DNA of 38,785 nt. It comes from an uncultured Clostridia bacterium (GTDB lineage Bacteria; Bacillota; Clostridia; Christensenellales; Pumilibacteraceae). The stretch covers positions 1-38,785 of the forward strand of contig CAMUKG010000015.1 of the NCBI GenBank assembly GCA_947089425.1, read 5' to 3'. The notes below the pieces were generated by a model. That model did no database searches. It was not told the origin of the DNA and saw only the letters and a list, made by a program, of their open reading frames with translations. Below are positions 1-8,755 of this stretch, in pieces. A program made the position numbers and the translations under genes. Position 1 is the first letter of the stretch. Each line of letters opens with the position of its first letter.

Positions 1-35
1 TATGTTCGAGAGCTTTTGTCCTTGCTTGAAAGTAT

Positions 36-79
36 AACTCTTAATAATTTAGTTTTTTAATTCCCTATGGGAAGTGCGC
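36..79. repeat. left-end copy of a short inverted end repeat
   Basis: This stretch contains the palindrome TTCCCTATGGGAA (61-73), preceded by a T run and followed by a GTGCGC box. A similar sequence occurs in the opposite orientation at 38736-38780, with most positions equal by eye. It is non-coding. The function is unknown; it could be an interspersed intergenic repeat at which an assembly broke. Nothing else is seen in bases 1-190 beyond AT-rich non-coding sequence. Confidence 0.5.
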
Positions 80-193
80 ATTCGAGCTGCTCGGTTTTTT
101 GTTGCGCTATCGCGGGTTAGACCTCGCGTTTTCGCTAAAATAAGGCTCTTAAATTATGGTGTAAAAAACGCATTTCTGTTGCGCTTTTGTCCA

Positions 194-222
194 TTGTTTT
201 TAGTGCAAAAGTAATATATAAT
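194..222 (+). promoter_or_regulatory. sigma-A-type promoter of the glycan-use locus
   Basis: TTGTTT (194-199), a 17-base spacer, then a perfect TATAAT (217-222). Transcription would begin near 229, giving a leader of roughly 55 bases before the oxidoreductase start at 283. It also argues against using the in-frame ATG at 187, which lies upstream of the promoter. No clear operator or catabolite-response site is seen next to it. Confidence 0.65.
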
Positions 223-282
223 TGTCTTATTAAAGCTAATAATGCAAAAATTAAGAATTTATTCGTACAGGAGCAAAAATAC

Positions 283-1560
283 ATGAAATCGATTAGCGTG
301 GTAGTGGTGGGATTCGGCGACAGAGCGGCGGCGTATACGAAATATGCGCTCGTTCATCCCGAAAGGTTGCAGGTTAGGGCTGTTATAGACCCTAATCCTT
401 TTAGGCGGCAACTTGCGAAAGAAATGTTTTCGCTTTCCGACGACGCGCTGTACTTCGACATGGCGGAGTGCTTAAAGCTCGGCAAAATCGCGGATGCGGT
501 GATAAACGGCACAATGGACGAGTTGCACATTAAAACGGCTATTCCTTTTCTTAAATTAGGGTACGACATGCTTTTGGAAAAGCCTATAACCAACAACCGC
601 GAAGAGCTTTTGGAGCTCAAACGCGTTGCCGACGAACACGGTTGCAAGCTTATGATTTGCCACGTTTTGCGCTATACTCCGTTCTATCTTAAAATAAAAG
701 AAATTTTACTGAGCGGCGAAATAGGCGACGTCGTGGCAATTGAAACGAATGAAATGGTGGGGGTGGCGCACTCTTCCGCGTCGTATATTCGCGGCAAATG
801 GAACAACCGCGCAAAATGCGGTTCGTCTATGTTGCTCGCCAAATGTTGCCACGACGCCGACCTATTGTGTTGGTTCAACAGCGGCGCTAAGCCGAAAAAA
901 GTCGCGAGTTTCGGCGGCAGACACTATTTTATAGAGAAAAACGCGCCGTCGGGTTCGGGCGCGCGTTGTCTCGTGGATTGCAAAGTAGAGGCAGAATGCC
1001 CGTATTCGTGCAAAAAACTGTTGCTCGACAACGAGTATTTCAGTCAGTACACCTTTACTTGCCTAAATAAAAAATACGAGGATATTACGTTCGAAGAAAA
1101 GAAGCGCTCGCTCGAAACCGATAACCCTATGGGGCGTTGCATTTACAAGACCGACGCCGACATTGTGGATAGGCAAGCGTTTATTTTGGAATTCGAAAAC
1201 GGAGTAATAGCCACGCACAGCATGGTGTCTGGCGTGGCGAGACCGGGCAGAAACATACATATTATAGGCACCAAAGGCGAAATACAAGGCTTTTTGGAAG
1301 ACAACCGCTTCGCGGTGCGCACATATAATCCCGCGAATTGCCTCTATAACGAGAGAATTGAAGAAATCACGGGCATAGAGGCAGGCGACGGGCACAGCGG
1401 CGGCGACAGCAGACTTGTGAACGACTTTGTGAATATGGAGCTCGGGTTGCCGCGTTCGATTTCGGCAACCGTGCTCGACGACTCTATAAACGGGCACCTT
1501 ACCGTTTACGCGGCGGATAAGTCGCTCGATTGCGGCGGCATTACGGAAGAAGTGAAATAA
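283..1560 (+). CDS. Gfo/Idh/MocA family oxidoreductase
   Basis: Predicted 425-residue cytoplasmic NAD(P)-dependent sugar or sugar-acid dehydrogenase. The N-terminus shows a Rossmann beta strand and glycine loop (VVVVGFGDR). The family's EKP motif follows (LLEKPITNN, about residue 104), with the substrate-site Lys. The C-terminal alpha/beta domain carries the family helix with His and Asp (CHDADLLCWF, about residue 187). Length is slightly above the usual 330-400, with a Cys-rich insert around residues 220-260. The start was placed at 283 because CAGGAG lies 8 bases upstream and the promoter is at 194-222; an in-frame ATG at 187 would precede the promoter. The stop abuts the start of the GH78-like gene, so the two are translationally linked. 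A role in oxidising a sugar freed by the neighbouring hydrolases is inferred; the substrate cannot be read from the sequence. Confidence 0.88.
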   Translation: MKSISVVVVGFGDRAAAYTKYALVHPERLQVRAVIDPNPFRRQLAKEMFSLSDDALYFDMAECLKLGKIADAVINGTMDELHIKTAIPFLKLGYDMLLEKPITNNREELLELKRVADEHGCKLMICHVLRYTPFYLKIKEILLSGEIGDVVAIETNEMVGVAHSSASYIRGKWNNRAKCGSSMLLAKCCHDADLLCWFNSGAKPKKVASFGGRHYFIEKNAPSGSGARCLVDCKVEAECPYSCKKLLLDNEYFSQYTFTCLNKKYEDITFEEKKRSLETDNPMGRCIYKTDADIVDRQAFILEFENGVIATHSMVSGVARPGRNIHIIGTKGEIQGFLEDNRFAVRTYNPANCLYNERIEEITGIEAGDGHSGGDSRLVNDFVNMELGLPRSISATVLDDSINGHLTVYAADKSLDCGGITEEVK

Positions 1561-3630
1561 ATGACTGAAAATACCGAAAAAAGAGCGGCGTGGATATGGT
1601 ATCCCGGCGACTACGAGGCGTGGCTGTTTTGCAAGTGCATGGCACAGCGGCGTGAGCGCGACGTGCTCATAACGCCTTTTTGGCGAATGGACAGCCACTA
1701 TGTGTCGGTCAAATTTTATTGTAATTTCACCCTTGAAGAGCCCGACGAAATAACCGTTAAGGTTGACGGCGATTTCAACATTTTTATAGAGGGAATGGGA
1801 TACGTAAAGAATTTCGACGGGAAATTGCGTTTGCCTGCGGGAAGCTACGAAATGCAAATTCTTGTTACGAACGTGCCCGAACTCCCGTGCGTATACGTTT
1901 GCGGCGAGCAATTAAAGTCGGGTTCGGACACTTTTCGAGTTACGTGCCAAGATCACGTGTTTTTGCCTGCGGCGCAAGGCGACTTTTTCGATATAGACGC
2001 AAGCCCTAATAAGCGCGTCAAAAAGACGAGAGAACTCGCGCCCGTTTCAACGGAACAAATAGGTAGCGGAACGCTTTACGATTTCGGCAAAGAAATTTCG
2101 GCTTATTTGGAATTGCGCGGAATGAAAGCGGGCGCAAAGTGCAAAATATATTACGGCGAATCGCGAGAGGAAGCGCTCGACACCGAGCACAGCGAGCAAA
2201 CGGATTGCGTTTTTTCATGCGGCGAGGAAAGTGCCGCAACCGCTGTGACGAAAGCGTTCAGGTGGGCGTATGTGCCGCAAGCAGATGCTTTTAAAGAGCT
2301 TATCGCGCTCGAAGAAGTTTTCGAAACGGAGAACAAAGGACGGTTCAGTAGTTCGGATAAGCTCCTCGAAAAGATTTACGACGTTTCTGTGTATACGCTC
2401 GGAATGTGCAAAAAAGAGTTCTTTCTCGACGGCGCCAAGCGCGACCGTTGGGCGTGGAGCGGCGACGCTTATCAAAGCTATCTTGTGAACTACTACACTT
2501 TTTGCGACTCCGACGCGGTTAAGCGCACTATTAGAGCGCTCAAAGGAAAAGAGCCGATAAAAACGCACATCAATCACATAATGGACTACACCATGTACTG
2601 GGTGCTGTCGCTTTTCGATTATTATCTATTTACGGGCGACAAAGAGTTTCTTGCCGAAATGTTCGACGGCGCCGAAGGATACGTTAAATTCCTGCTTTCG
2701 AGAACGAACGCCGACGGCTTTTTGCACGGCTATCCCGAAGATTGGGTGTTTATCGATTGGGCGGCAATCGACAATCGCGGCGAGACTTCGTTCGAGCAGA
2801 TACTTTTTGCGGTAACGCTCATACGGTTCGCGTTTATTTGCGAAGAACTCGGAAAAGACGGCTCTTTCTATGCGAAAAAGTCGGAAGAACTGCTTAAACG
2901 CACGCTCGAAGTATTTTGGGTGGACGGGCGGTTCGTGCACAGGCGGGAGAACGGCGTTTTGGACCTCGCGGTTACGCGCTACGCGAATATGTTCGCGGTG
3001 CTGTTCGACTTGCTCGACGAGGAAAAGCGAAATAGCGTAATCGAAAAGGTTATGCTTAACGACGACGTTCAAAAAATAACCACGCCTTATATGCAGTTTT
3101 ACGAGCAAGCCACTCTCGCGAAAATAGGAATGCACGAAAACGTGCTCAGTGGCATGAAGGCGTATTGGGGCGGAATGCTCGGCGAGGGCGCCACTACGTT
3201 TTGGGAAGCTTACGACCCGAGCGAGACGGGCGCCGAAAAATACGCGATGTATAATAGACCTTACGGCAAAAGTCTTTGCCATGCGTGGGGAGCAAATCCC
3301 GTGTATTTAATATTCAACTGTCTGCTCGGCATACGCCCGCGCGAGGTGGGTTATAAAACTTTTTTATGCGAACCGCAGTTAAACGTTTTGCCCGACTTCG
3401 ATTGCGCCGCGCCCGTAGGCAAAGGAACGCTGTATTTGAAATACGACGGCAAAATCTTTACCGCTCGGGCGGAAAAATGTTCGGGCTACGTGAAAATTCC
3501 CGACGGTTTCGTGCCCGAAGCCGAAACGGGGGGACGCACGGCAAAATTCGGACAAAAGGACGGGAAATACTTTTTGGACGAAGCCGAAAAAATTACTTTT
3601 GTGAAGCGAGAAGGAGAATATGTCTTTTAA
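1561..3630 (+). CDS. GH78-like alpha-L-rhamnosidase
   Basis: A 689-residue protein without a signal peptide, so probably cytoplasmic. It has an N-terminal beta-rich region (residues 1-250), an (alpha/alpha)6 catalytic region (about 260-610) and a C-terminal beta domain. The motif KRDRWAWSGD (about 293-302) corresponds to the QRDERLGWTGD acid region of GH78, but the Glu after Asp is Arg here. The second catalytic block GATTFWEAYD (about 543-552) keeps the candidate general-base Glu. The block CHAWGANP follows, as in GH78. It starts directly after the stop of the oxidoreductase gene and overlaps the AraC gene by 11 bases, which supports one operon. It probably removes a terminal rhamnose or similar deoxysugar from imported oligosaccharides. 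The altered acid motif makes exact specificity uncertain; assignment to the six-hairpin glycosidase superfamily is firmer than to rhamnose. Confidence 0.82.
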   Translation: MTENTEKRAAWIWYPGDYEAWLFCKCMAQRRERDVLITPFWRMDSHYVSVKFYCNFTLEEPDEITVKVDGDFNIFIEGMGYVKNFDGKLRLPAGSYEMQILVTNVPELPCVYVCGEQLKSGSDTFRVTCQDHVFLPAAQGDFFDIDASPNKRVKKTRELAPVSTEQIGSGTLYDFGKEISAYLELRGMKAGAKCKIYYGESREEALDTEHSEQTDCVFSCGEESAATAVTKAFRWAYVPQADAFKELIALEEVFETENKGRFSSSDKLLEKIYDVSVYTLGMCKKEFFLDGAKRDRWAWSGDAYQSYLVNYYTFCDSDAVKRTIRALKGKEPIKTHINHIMDYTMYWVLSLFDYYLFTGDKEFLAEMFDGAEGYVKFLLSRTNADGFLHGYPEDWVFIDWAAIDNRGETSFEQILFAVTLIRFAFICEELGKDGSFYAKKSEELLKRTLEVFWVDGRFVHRRENGVLDLAVTRYANMFAVLFDLLDEEKRNSVIEKVMLNDDVQKITTPYMQFYEQATLAKIGMHENVLSGMKAYWGGMLGEGATTFWEAYDPSETGAEKYAMYNRPYGKSLCHAWGANPVYLIFNCLLGIRPREVGYKTFLCEPQLNVLPDFDCAAPVGKGTLYLKYDGKIFTARAEKCSGYVKIPDGFVPEAETGGRTAKFGQKDGKYFLDEAEKITFVKREGEYVF

Positions 3631-4447
3631 CATCGCAATGTTCGACCCCAAAGTTAATATCGTGGTTGTGGAAAGCGAGGGCTACGGCTCAATCGTGCCG
3701 CATTCGCACGAGTTTGTGGAACTTGTTTACGTTAAGAGCGGCAAGGGCGAAAACATTATAGGCGAACGCAAAATTCCCGTGAAGCAAGGCGATTTGTTTT
3801 TGATTGCCGACCGAGAGGTGTCGCATTCGATATTCCCTTTCGGCAATCCCGCAACGTTCACTGTGTGGAACATAATATTCCCGTTCGACTTTTACAACCA
3901 CAACTACGATTTGATTTCGCCCGAAACGGTTGTTCCGCTCGATAAGATACGCGATGGCGAATATTTAATCAACCGCATTAAAGACGAATACGAGAGCAAA
4001 AACTGGCTTTACGAAGAAATAACCTATGGTCTCACGGGCGCGTTGCTCGCCGAAATTTTCAGAGCTTTGCCGTCGCGCAGAGGTAAAGTGAACCGCGAGC
4101 AGTCAAGGCAAAAATACATGAGCGAATACATAGACGTTGCGCTCGACTACATTCACAAGAATTATGATAAGCAAATAAGCGTTGACGACGTGGCGTCGGC
4201 GTGCGGAGTGTGCAAGCCGTATTTGCAACGCATATTCAAGCGCGAGAGAAATACTTCGGTGGTGGCGTATATAATCAAATACCGAATAGAGCAGGCGTGC
4301 CGCTATCTTTTGAACACGAGCTATTCGGTTGCCACGATATCGCAAATGGTTGGCTTCAACGACCTCAAATACTTTCACATGAAGTTTAAAGAAATCGTTG
4401 GCGACACGCCTAACAGATATAAGCAAAACGTTGAAAGAGAAAACTGA
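3620..4447 (+). CDS. AraC-family transcriptional regulator
   Basis: A 275-residue regulator. The N-terminal third is a cupin-like sensor (PHSHEFVELVYVKSGKG, then VKQGDLFLI), the usual arabinose-type sugar-binding jelly roll. The C-terminal hundred residues hold two helix-turn-helix units: ISVDDVASACGVCKPYLQRIFK and the family signature SVATISQMVGFNDLKYFHMKFKEIVGDTPNRYK. The start overlaps the end of the hydrolase gene by 11 bases and has GAAGGAG about 5 bases upstream. Its place between catabolic enzymes and importer genes makes it the likely activator of this locus, responding to the imported sugar. Its binding site is not identified. Confidence 0.93.
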   Translation: MSFNIAMFDPKVNIVVVESEGYGSIVPHSHEFVELVYVKSGKGENIIGERKIPVKQGDLFLIADREVSHSIFPFGNPATFTVWNIIFPFDFYNHNYDLISPETVVPLDKIRDGEYLINRIKDEYESKNWLYEEITYGLTGALLAEIFRALPSRRGKVNREQSRQKYMSEYIDVALDYIHKNYDKQISVDDVASACGVCKPYLQRIFKRERNTSVVAYIIKYRIEQACRYLLNTSYSVATISQMVGFNDLKYFHMKFKEIVGDTPNRYKQNVEREN

Positions 4448-4493
4448 AAGCGATTTTAGGAAAAGTTAAACATAAGGAGGTTTCGTGCAATAA

Positions 4494-5960
4494 ATGGTTG
4501 CGGAAGCTGTGAAAGAAAACAAGAAGAGCAAAGCGCGCGACGGCTACGTTTTCAGCGTGCGCGGAAAAGCGCTCGTGCAAGCCGCTCTCGTTTTGTGCGC
4601 GCTCGTGCTCTTCCTTGCGGGCGGATTTGTGGAATACTCGTTTAACTTAATAAACATAAAGCTCGGCGGCGCCGACGTGCTTTCGGGCTCTTTGTACGGC
4701 GGCAATGTGGGCTACATGAACTACGGCACCGTTTTGTATTTGCATATTCCCGTTTATATAACGCTACTCGGTTGGCTGTGCCTTTTGGCTCCGCTCGCAT
4801 GCGCGGTTTATTCGGTGCTCCGCTCGTTCGTATTTAAAAAAGACAACCGCATATCGGGCTACATTTTGCTCGCGTTCGGCGGGGTGTGCATAGTCGCGTA
4901 TATTTTGCTACTCACTTGCGGCAAAATTCCCGCAACCGACGTGAACGGAAATAAAACGGGATTTTACAGGATTTTCGAAGTGAAATCGACGTTTTTAATG
5001 TTCTCTTTGCTCGCCGTGTTCGCGGGGTTCGTGCAGTTGTTCGTGAAGCCGCAAACTATGCTCAAAGTGAAGCGCTTTGCGGTTTTCTACATTATTCTCG
5101 TAATTCCCACAGTGCTTGTTCTCATTTTCAACGTGTACCCGAGCTTGCTCCAAACGGTGCTCGCGTTTAAAGATTACACGCTCAGCACGGGAATTTGGGG
5201 AAGCGACTGGGTGGGGCTAAGCAACTTTAAATACATATTTTCTGACGGCAAAATGCTCATGGTGATTTGGCAAACTATTTATTTGAGCTTTTTGCGTTTG
5301 CTCGCGGGCACTATTCCGGCGGTTGTGTTTGCACTCGTTTTCTACCATATCACGTCAAAAAAATATAAAGCGGCTGTGCAAACAATCGTGTATATTCCGC
5401 ACTTTTTCAGTTGGGTTGTTATATACGCGATTATATCGGCGTTCTTGATGCCCAACGGGGTTATAAACAACGTTATAACGAACGTGTTTCACGGCACTCC
5501 CATAGACTTTCTTTCGCGGCAAGATTTGTTTTACGCCAACATGATACTATCTTCCATTTGGAAAGAAGTGGGCTGGGGGACTATTCTTTACACCGCGAGC
5601 CTTATGGGAATTGACCGTTCGCTTTTCGAAGCCGCAAGCATAGACGGCGCGGGCTTTTTCAAAAAGCTGTGGCACATAACTCTTCCGAGCGTTGTGCCTA
5701 TGCTCGTGTATCAAGTTATTATGGCTGTCGGCAATCTTTTAAAGGGGGCGGGCGGCGAGCAAATACTGATATTCGCCACAAGCGCGGTTAAAGAAAACAA
5801 AGCGCTCGTTATAGACACTTGGCTGTATTGGGAAGGGCTTCAAGAACTCAAATACGGGTTGAGCGGCGCGGTGTCGTTCGTGCAGTCGGTTATAGGGTTC
5901 GGCATGGTTGTGGGCGCTCATAAGCTTTCGCAAAAGACTGTTGGCATAGGCGCTTGGTAA
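4494..5960 (+). CDS. ABC sugar importer permease, LplB-type, with long N-terminal extension
   Basis: A 488-residue integral membrane protein. The C-terminal 295 residues match the LplB/YteP class of CUT1-type permeases: a first core helix (VFYIILVIPTVLVLIFNVYPS), the periplasmic-type loop containing FKDYTL and WVGLSNFKYIF, and the ATPase-coupling EAA loop EAASIDGAGFFKKLWHITLP (about 379-398). The first 190 residues are an addition with about four further hydrophobic segments (about 28-50, 85-110, 120-143, 163-183). That is unusual because LplB-type permeases are about 300 residues. The best ribosome site, AAGGAGG at 4474-4480, is 13 bases from the ATG, which is long. A GTG at 4485 would be better spaced but opens only GTG-CAA-TAA. 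It partners with the next permease and the binding protein; no importer ATPase is encoded here. Confidence 0.9.
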   Translation: MVAEAVKENKKSKARDGYVFSVRGKALVQAALVLCALVLFLAGGFVEYSFNLINIKLGGADVLSGSLYGGNVGYMNYGTVLYLHIPVYITLLGWLCLLAPLACAVYSVLRSFVFKKDNRISGYILLAFGGVCIVAYILLLTCGKIPATDVNGNKTGFYRIFEVKSTFLMFSLLAVFAGFVQLFVKPQTMLKVKRFAVFYIILVIPTVLVLIFNVYPSLLQTVLAFKDYTLSTGIWGSDWVGLSNFKYIFSDGKMLMVIWQTIYLSFLRLLAGTIPAVVFALVFYHITSKKYKAAVQTIVYIPHFFSWVVIYAIISAFLMPNGVINNVITNVFHGTPIDFLSRQDLFYANMILSSIWKEVGWGTILYTASLMGIDRSLFEAASIDGAGFFKKLWHITLPSVVPMLVYQVIMAVGNLLKGAGGEQILIFATSAVKENKALVIDTWLYWEGLQELKYGLSGAVSFVQSVIGFGMVVGAHKLSQKTVGIGAW

Positions 5961-5972
5961 GGAGACGGCGAA

Positions 5973-6854
5973 ATGGTTAGAGGAAAGGGAGAAAAAATAT
6001 TCGAAGCCGTGTGTATTGTTTTGGCGGCTTTGCTCGCGCTGTTGTGCTTGTATCCGCTTTTGTATACGCTCGGCGTGTCGCTTTGCAGCGAAGCCGAATG
6101 GACGAGCAGAAACGGACTCTTGGTGCTGTTTCCCACACGCCCCACTTTCACGGCGTACCGAAAGATTTTCGGAGTGGGGAGCTACGTTCTCAAAGCTCTC
6201 GGCATGTCGTTTTTGCGCACCGCCGTGGGCACGGTTACGTCGGTTGCGGTGAACGCGCTTGTGGGCTACGTTCTTTCGCGCCGCGACTTTCCGGGCAAAA
6301 ACAAATACATCTATTTGTTGCTGTTCACTATTTTCTTTTCGGGCGGGCTTATTCCCAACTACCTTGTGATAAAAGAATTGCACCTACTCAACAATTTTTG
6401 GGCTATGATACTCCCCAACATTGTGAGCGCGTGGAATATTTTGGTTTTCAAACAATTTTTCACGGGGCTTCCCAAAGAAATAGAAGAGGCGGCGATTGTT
6501 GACGGCACGGGCGAAATCAAACTGTTTTTGAAAATAGTGTTGCCGCTTTCCACTCCCGTCGTGGCGTCTATCGGGCTGTTCACTATGGTTACTCACTGGA
6601 ACAACTGGTTTGACGTTATGATTTATATCGACCAAGCTCATTCCTCGCTTTGGACGCTTCAATATTATATAATGATAAACTTCAATAATCTTTCGCAAAT
6701 CGATTCGTCGGTTATAATCGGCGGGAGCGGAGTTTCTCAGCTTACGCAGAGAATGGCGCTCACCATAGTAGGATTTTTGCCCATACTGTGCATTTACCCG
6801 TTCTTTCAAAGGTTCTTTAAAGACGGCGTATTTCTCGGCGCGGTTAAAGGCTGA
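5973..6854 (+). CDS. ABC sugar importer permease, LplC/YtcP-type
   Basis: A 293-residue membrane protein of normal length for the second CUT1 permease. There are six likely membrane helices, beginning with IFEAVCIVLAALLALLCLYP. The EAA loop EEAAIVDGTGEIKLFLKIVLP lies at about residues 170-190. The ribosome site AAGGAG overlaps the stop codon of the upstream permease and lies 8 bases before the ATG, so the two are co-translated. Together with the upstream permease it forms the membrane channel. Related B. subtilis systems (YteP-YtcP-YtcQ) import rhamnogalacturonan oligosaccharides, which would fit the GH78-like neighbour, but substrate remains inferred. Confidence 0.93.
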   Translation: MVRGKGEKIFEAVCIVLAALLALLCLYPLLYTLGVSLCSEAEWTSRNGLLVLFPTRPTFTAYRKIFGVGSYVLKALGMSFLRTAVGTVTSVAVNALVGYVLSRRDFPGKNKYIYLLLFTIFFSGGLIPNYLVIKELHLLNNFWAMILPNIVSAWNILVFKQFFTGLPKEIEEAAIVDGTGEIKLFLKIVLPLSTPVVASIGLFTMVTHWNNWFDVMIYIDQAHSSLWTLQYYIMINFNNLSQIDSSVIIGGSGVSQLTQRMALTIVGFLPILCIYPFFQRFFKDGVFLGAVKG

Positions 6855-6886
6855 AATTAAAAATATTTCCGGGAGGACAAAGGAAA

Positions 6887-8602
6887 ATGAAATTGTTGAA
6901 ACGAATGAGCTTTATGGCTATGGCTTTCGTAATGTGCGCGAGCGTGTTTTCACTCGCGGGCTGCAAGGGCACCGTGAAAATAGTGGGCGGGGTGACGTCG
7001 TCTAATAAAGTCACTATTTTAACCACTGCGGCGGTGGGCACGGCAACAACCGACAACGACCCTTACAAAAAGTATATACAGGATAATTACGGGCTTGACG
7101 TTACGCTTATTGCGGCGAGCGACTTTTCCACAACGGCGCAACTCAAATTTTCAAACATAGACGACATGCCCGACATAGTTGCGTTCGAGAGCATAGATTC
7201 GTTTCGCACCATTTACAATCAAGGGGTGCTTTTAAGCGACTGGTCGCCCTACCTCGAATCGATGCCGAACTTTAAAACGATTGTGAACACGCCCGACGCC
7301 GACCGACCGGGCGAGGATTCGATAGCAAAGCTCATGCTCACCGAAAACGGCGGGCTCACCGCGCTGTGGACTCTGCCCGACCCGCCCGCATGGTCGCTTA
7401 AAATTCGCGAAGACTGGGCGAACGAGTTCAGACAAACGCCCGACGGCGAGGGGTGGATGCCCGACTCGCCCGACGCGCTTTTGGAATTTGCACGTTGGAT
7501 AAAAACGGCTAAAAACTCCGACCAAAACAATCTTACCTGTTTCGGGTTTTCTACGGCGGGCGAGCAAAAAGATTTCGGCGTGTTGGGAACGTGGATTCCT
7601 TTAATGTACGGCGCCGTGTGTCAACTTCCTTGGGGCGTTTACTTCGATAAAGACGGCAACGTGGATTTCGGCATAACCGACGGCACCGAAAAACTTATGC
7701 TCGATTTTATTCGCACTCTCGTGGTTGAAAAGCTAATCGAGCCCAACTGGTATTATCAAAACGCGTCGCAAAAAACTTCGACGGCGGGAAAAATAGGAAT
7801 CGAGTGGTACACGGGCGAAATAAGCGAGAACACGCAAAGCTACTATAACCGCAACGAAATCAAAGACCCCGCTACGGGCAAGATAGTTGACACCACCGAA
7901 TGGTGGAAAACTTATCCCGTGCCCAAAGCGGGCGGCAGAGAATACGGCGGCTATCAACCGTCCGACGGCTTTTTGGGAACGATTATCACAGTTTCGGTTA
8001 AAGCCGCCAACGACGAGGAAAAAATGCAAAAGATAGTTAAATTCCTCGACGACCTCGCCATGACGAAAACCACCGACGAAGACGGCAATACGAATTACAA
8101 CCGCTCGAAAGCTTACGATGCGCTTCGTTGGGGCGTGGGAATAGAAAGCTCGCTGTCGTTCAGCGAGATAGAGGGTTCTTCGCAAGTGTATATTTACACG
8201 GGCGACGAGGGCGTGGAAGAACGCTCGTATCGTTCGCAATATCCGGGCGCGTGGGACTGGGGAATGTTCTTCCGCTCCAAAGACGACGGCGTAGTGCAAG
8301 GCACCACCAATAAAGAAGTTACCAAAATAACAAACAAAGTTATAGAGCACGACTCCATAACGGCGGAATATCCGCGCAGGTTGCAATTCGGCTCCGTGTT
8401 GAAGCTCGACACGTCGGTGATTGCTGCGCTCACAAAAAAAATGCAGGCGTTCGAATATAACTACGTTACTAACACGAGAAACTCGTCGCCGCAAGAATTG
8501 CAAAACATGTACAATAACTTTGTTTCCGAATGGAAAAAGGGCGGCGGCAACGACCTTTTGAAAGAGGCGGCAAGGCAGTTTAAAAGCTACGGTTGGATTT
8601 AA
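6887..8602 (+). CDS. extracellular solute-binding lipoprotein of the importer
   Basis: A 571-residue exported protein with a lipoprotein signal: a charged start, a hydrophobic core and lipobox LAGC (about residues 23-26). It would sit on the outer face of the membrane and deliver oligosaccharides to the two permeases. Length and motifs (DMPDIVAFESIDSF, PDPPAWSLKIREDWANEF, ILDFIRTL-like segment) match the large LplA/YtcQ class of family-1 binding proteins. GGGAGG lies upstream of the ATG with a 13-base gap containing a second AAGGA nearer the start. It is the third gene of the importer set and the last before a 153-base gap, so it may be made in excess. Confidence 0.92.
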   Translation: MKLLKRMSFMAMAFVMCASVFSLAGCKGTVKIVGGVTSSNKVTILTTAAVGTATTDNDPYKKYIQDNYGLDVTLIAASDFSTTAQLKFSNIDDMPDIVAFESIDSFRTIYNQGVLLSDWSPYLESMPNFKTIVNTPDADRPGEDSIAKLMLTENGGLTALWTLPDPPAWSLKIREDWANEFRQTPDGEGWMPDSPDALLEFARWIKTAKNSDQNNLTCFGFSTAGEQKDFGVLGTWIPLMYGAVCQLPWGVYFDKDGNVDFGITDGTEKLMLDFIRTLVVEKLIEPNWYYQNASQKTSTAGKIGIEWYTGEISENTQSYYNRNEIKDPATGKIVDTTEWWKTYPVPKAGGREYGGYQPSDGFLGTIITVSVKAANDEEKMQKIVKFLDDLAMTKTTDEDGNTNYNRSKAYDALRWGVGIESSLSFSEIEGSSQVYIYTGDEGVEERSYRSQYPGAWDWGMFFRSKDDGVVQGTTNKEVTKITNKVIEHDSITAEYPRRLQFGSVLKLDTSVIAALTKKMQAFEYNYVTNTRNSSPQELQNMYNNFVSEWKKGGGNDLLKEAARQFKSYGWI

Positions 8603-8671
8603 GCGCATTCATCGGCGAAAACGGCTTATGTCCCGCTTATCGGCTCGGTCATGTGCTCTATTGCGTACAAA

Positions 8672-8711
8672 CCCGACTTCGCCGCGCGGGCTGTTGCCCG
8701 ACTTCGCCGCG
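8672..8711. repeat. 15-base direct repeat in the gap after the binding-protein gene
   Basis: CCCGACTTCGCCGCG occurs at 8672-8686 and again at 8697-8711, with GCGGGCTGTTG between them. The gap (8603-8755) is otherwise featureless. The CGGG/CCCG parts can form alternative hairpins, so this could stabilise the upstream mRNA or attenuate read-through into the next gene. No T run follows, so it is not a canonical terminator. Confidence 0.4.
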
Positions 8712-8755
8712 ACCGCGCTTTTAAATCATTATTTAACGGGAGGTAATGATAAAAA

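Noticed and set aside
187..282. In-frame N-terminal extension of the Gfo/Idh/MocA protein
   Set aside because: It lies upstream of and across the predicted promoter, has no Shine-Dalgarno sequence, and the family's Rossmann strand begins right after the ATG at 283.
1063..1911. Long antisense open frames opposite coding genes (for example 1063-1911, 7733-8608, 9104-10237, 37899-38741 on the minus strand)
   Set aside because: They mirror real genes with clear domain matches, are rich in Arg, His and Ala as expected for shadow frames, and lack ribosome sites.
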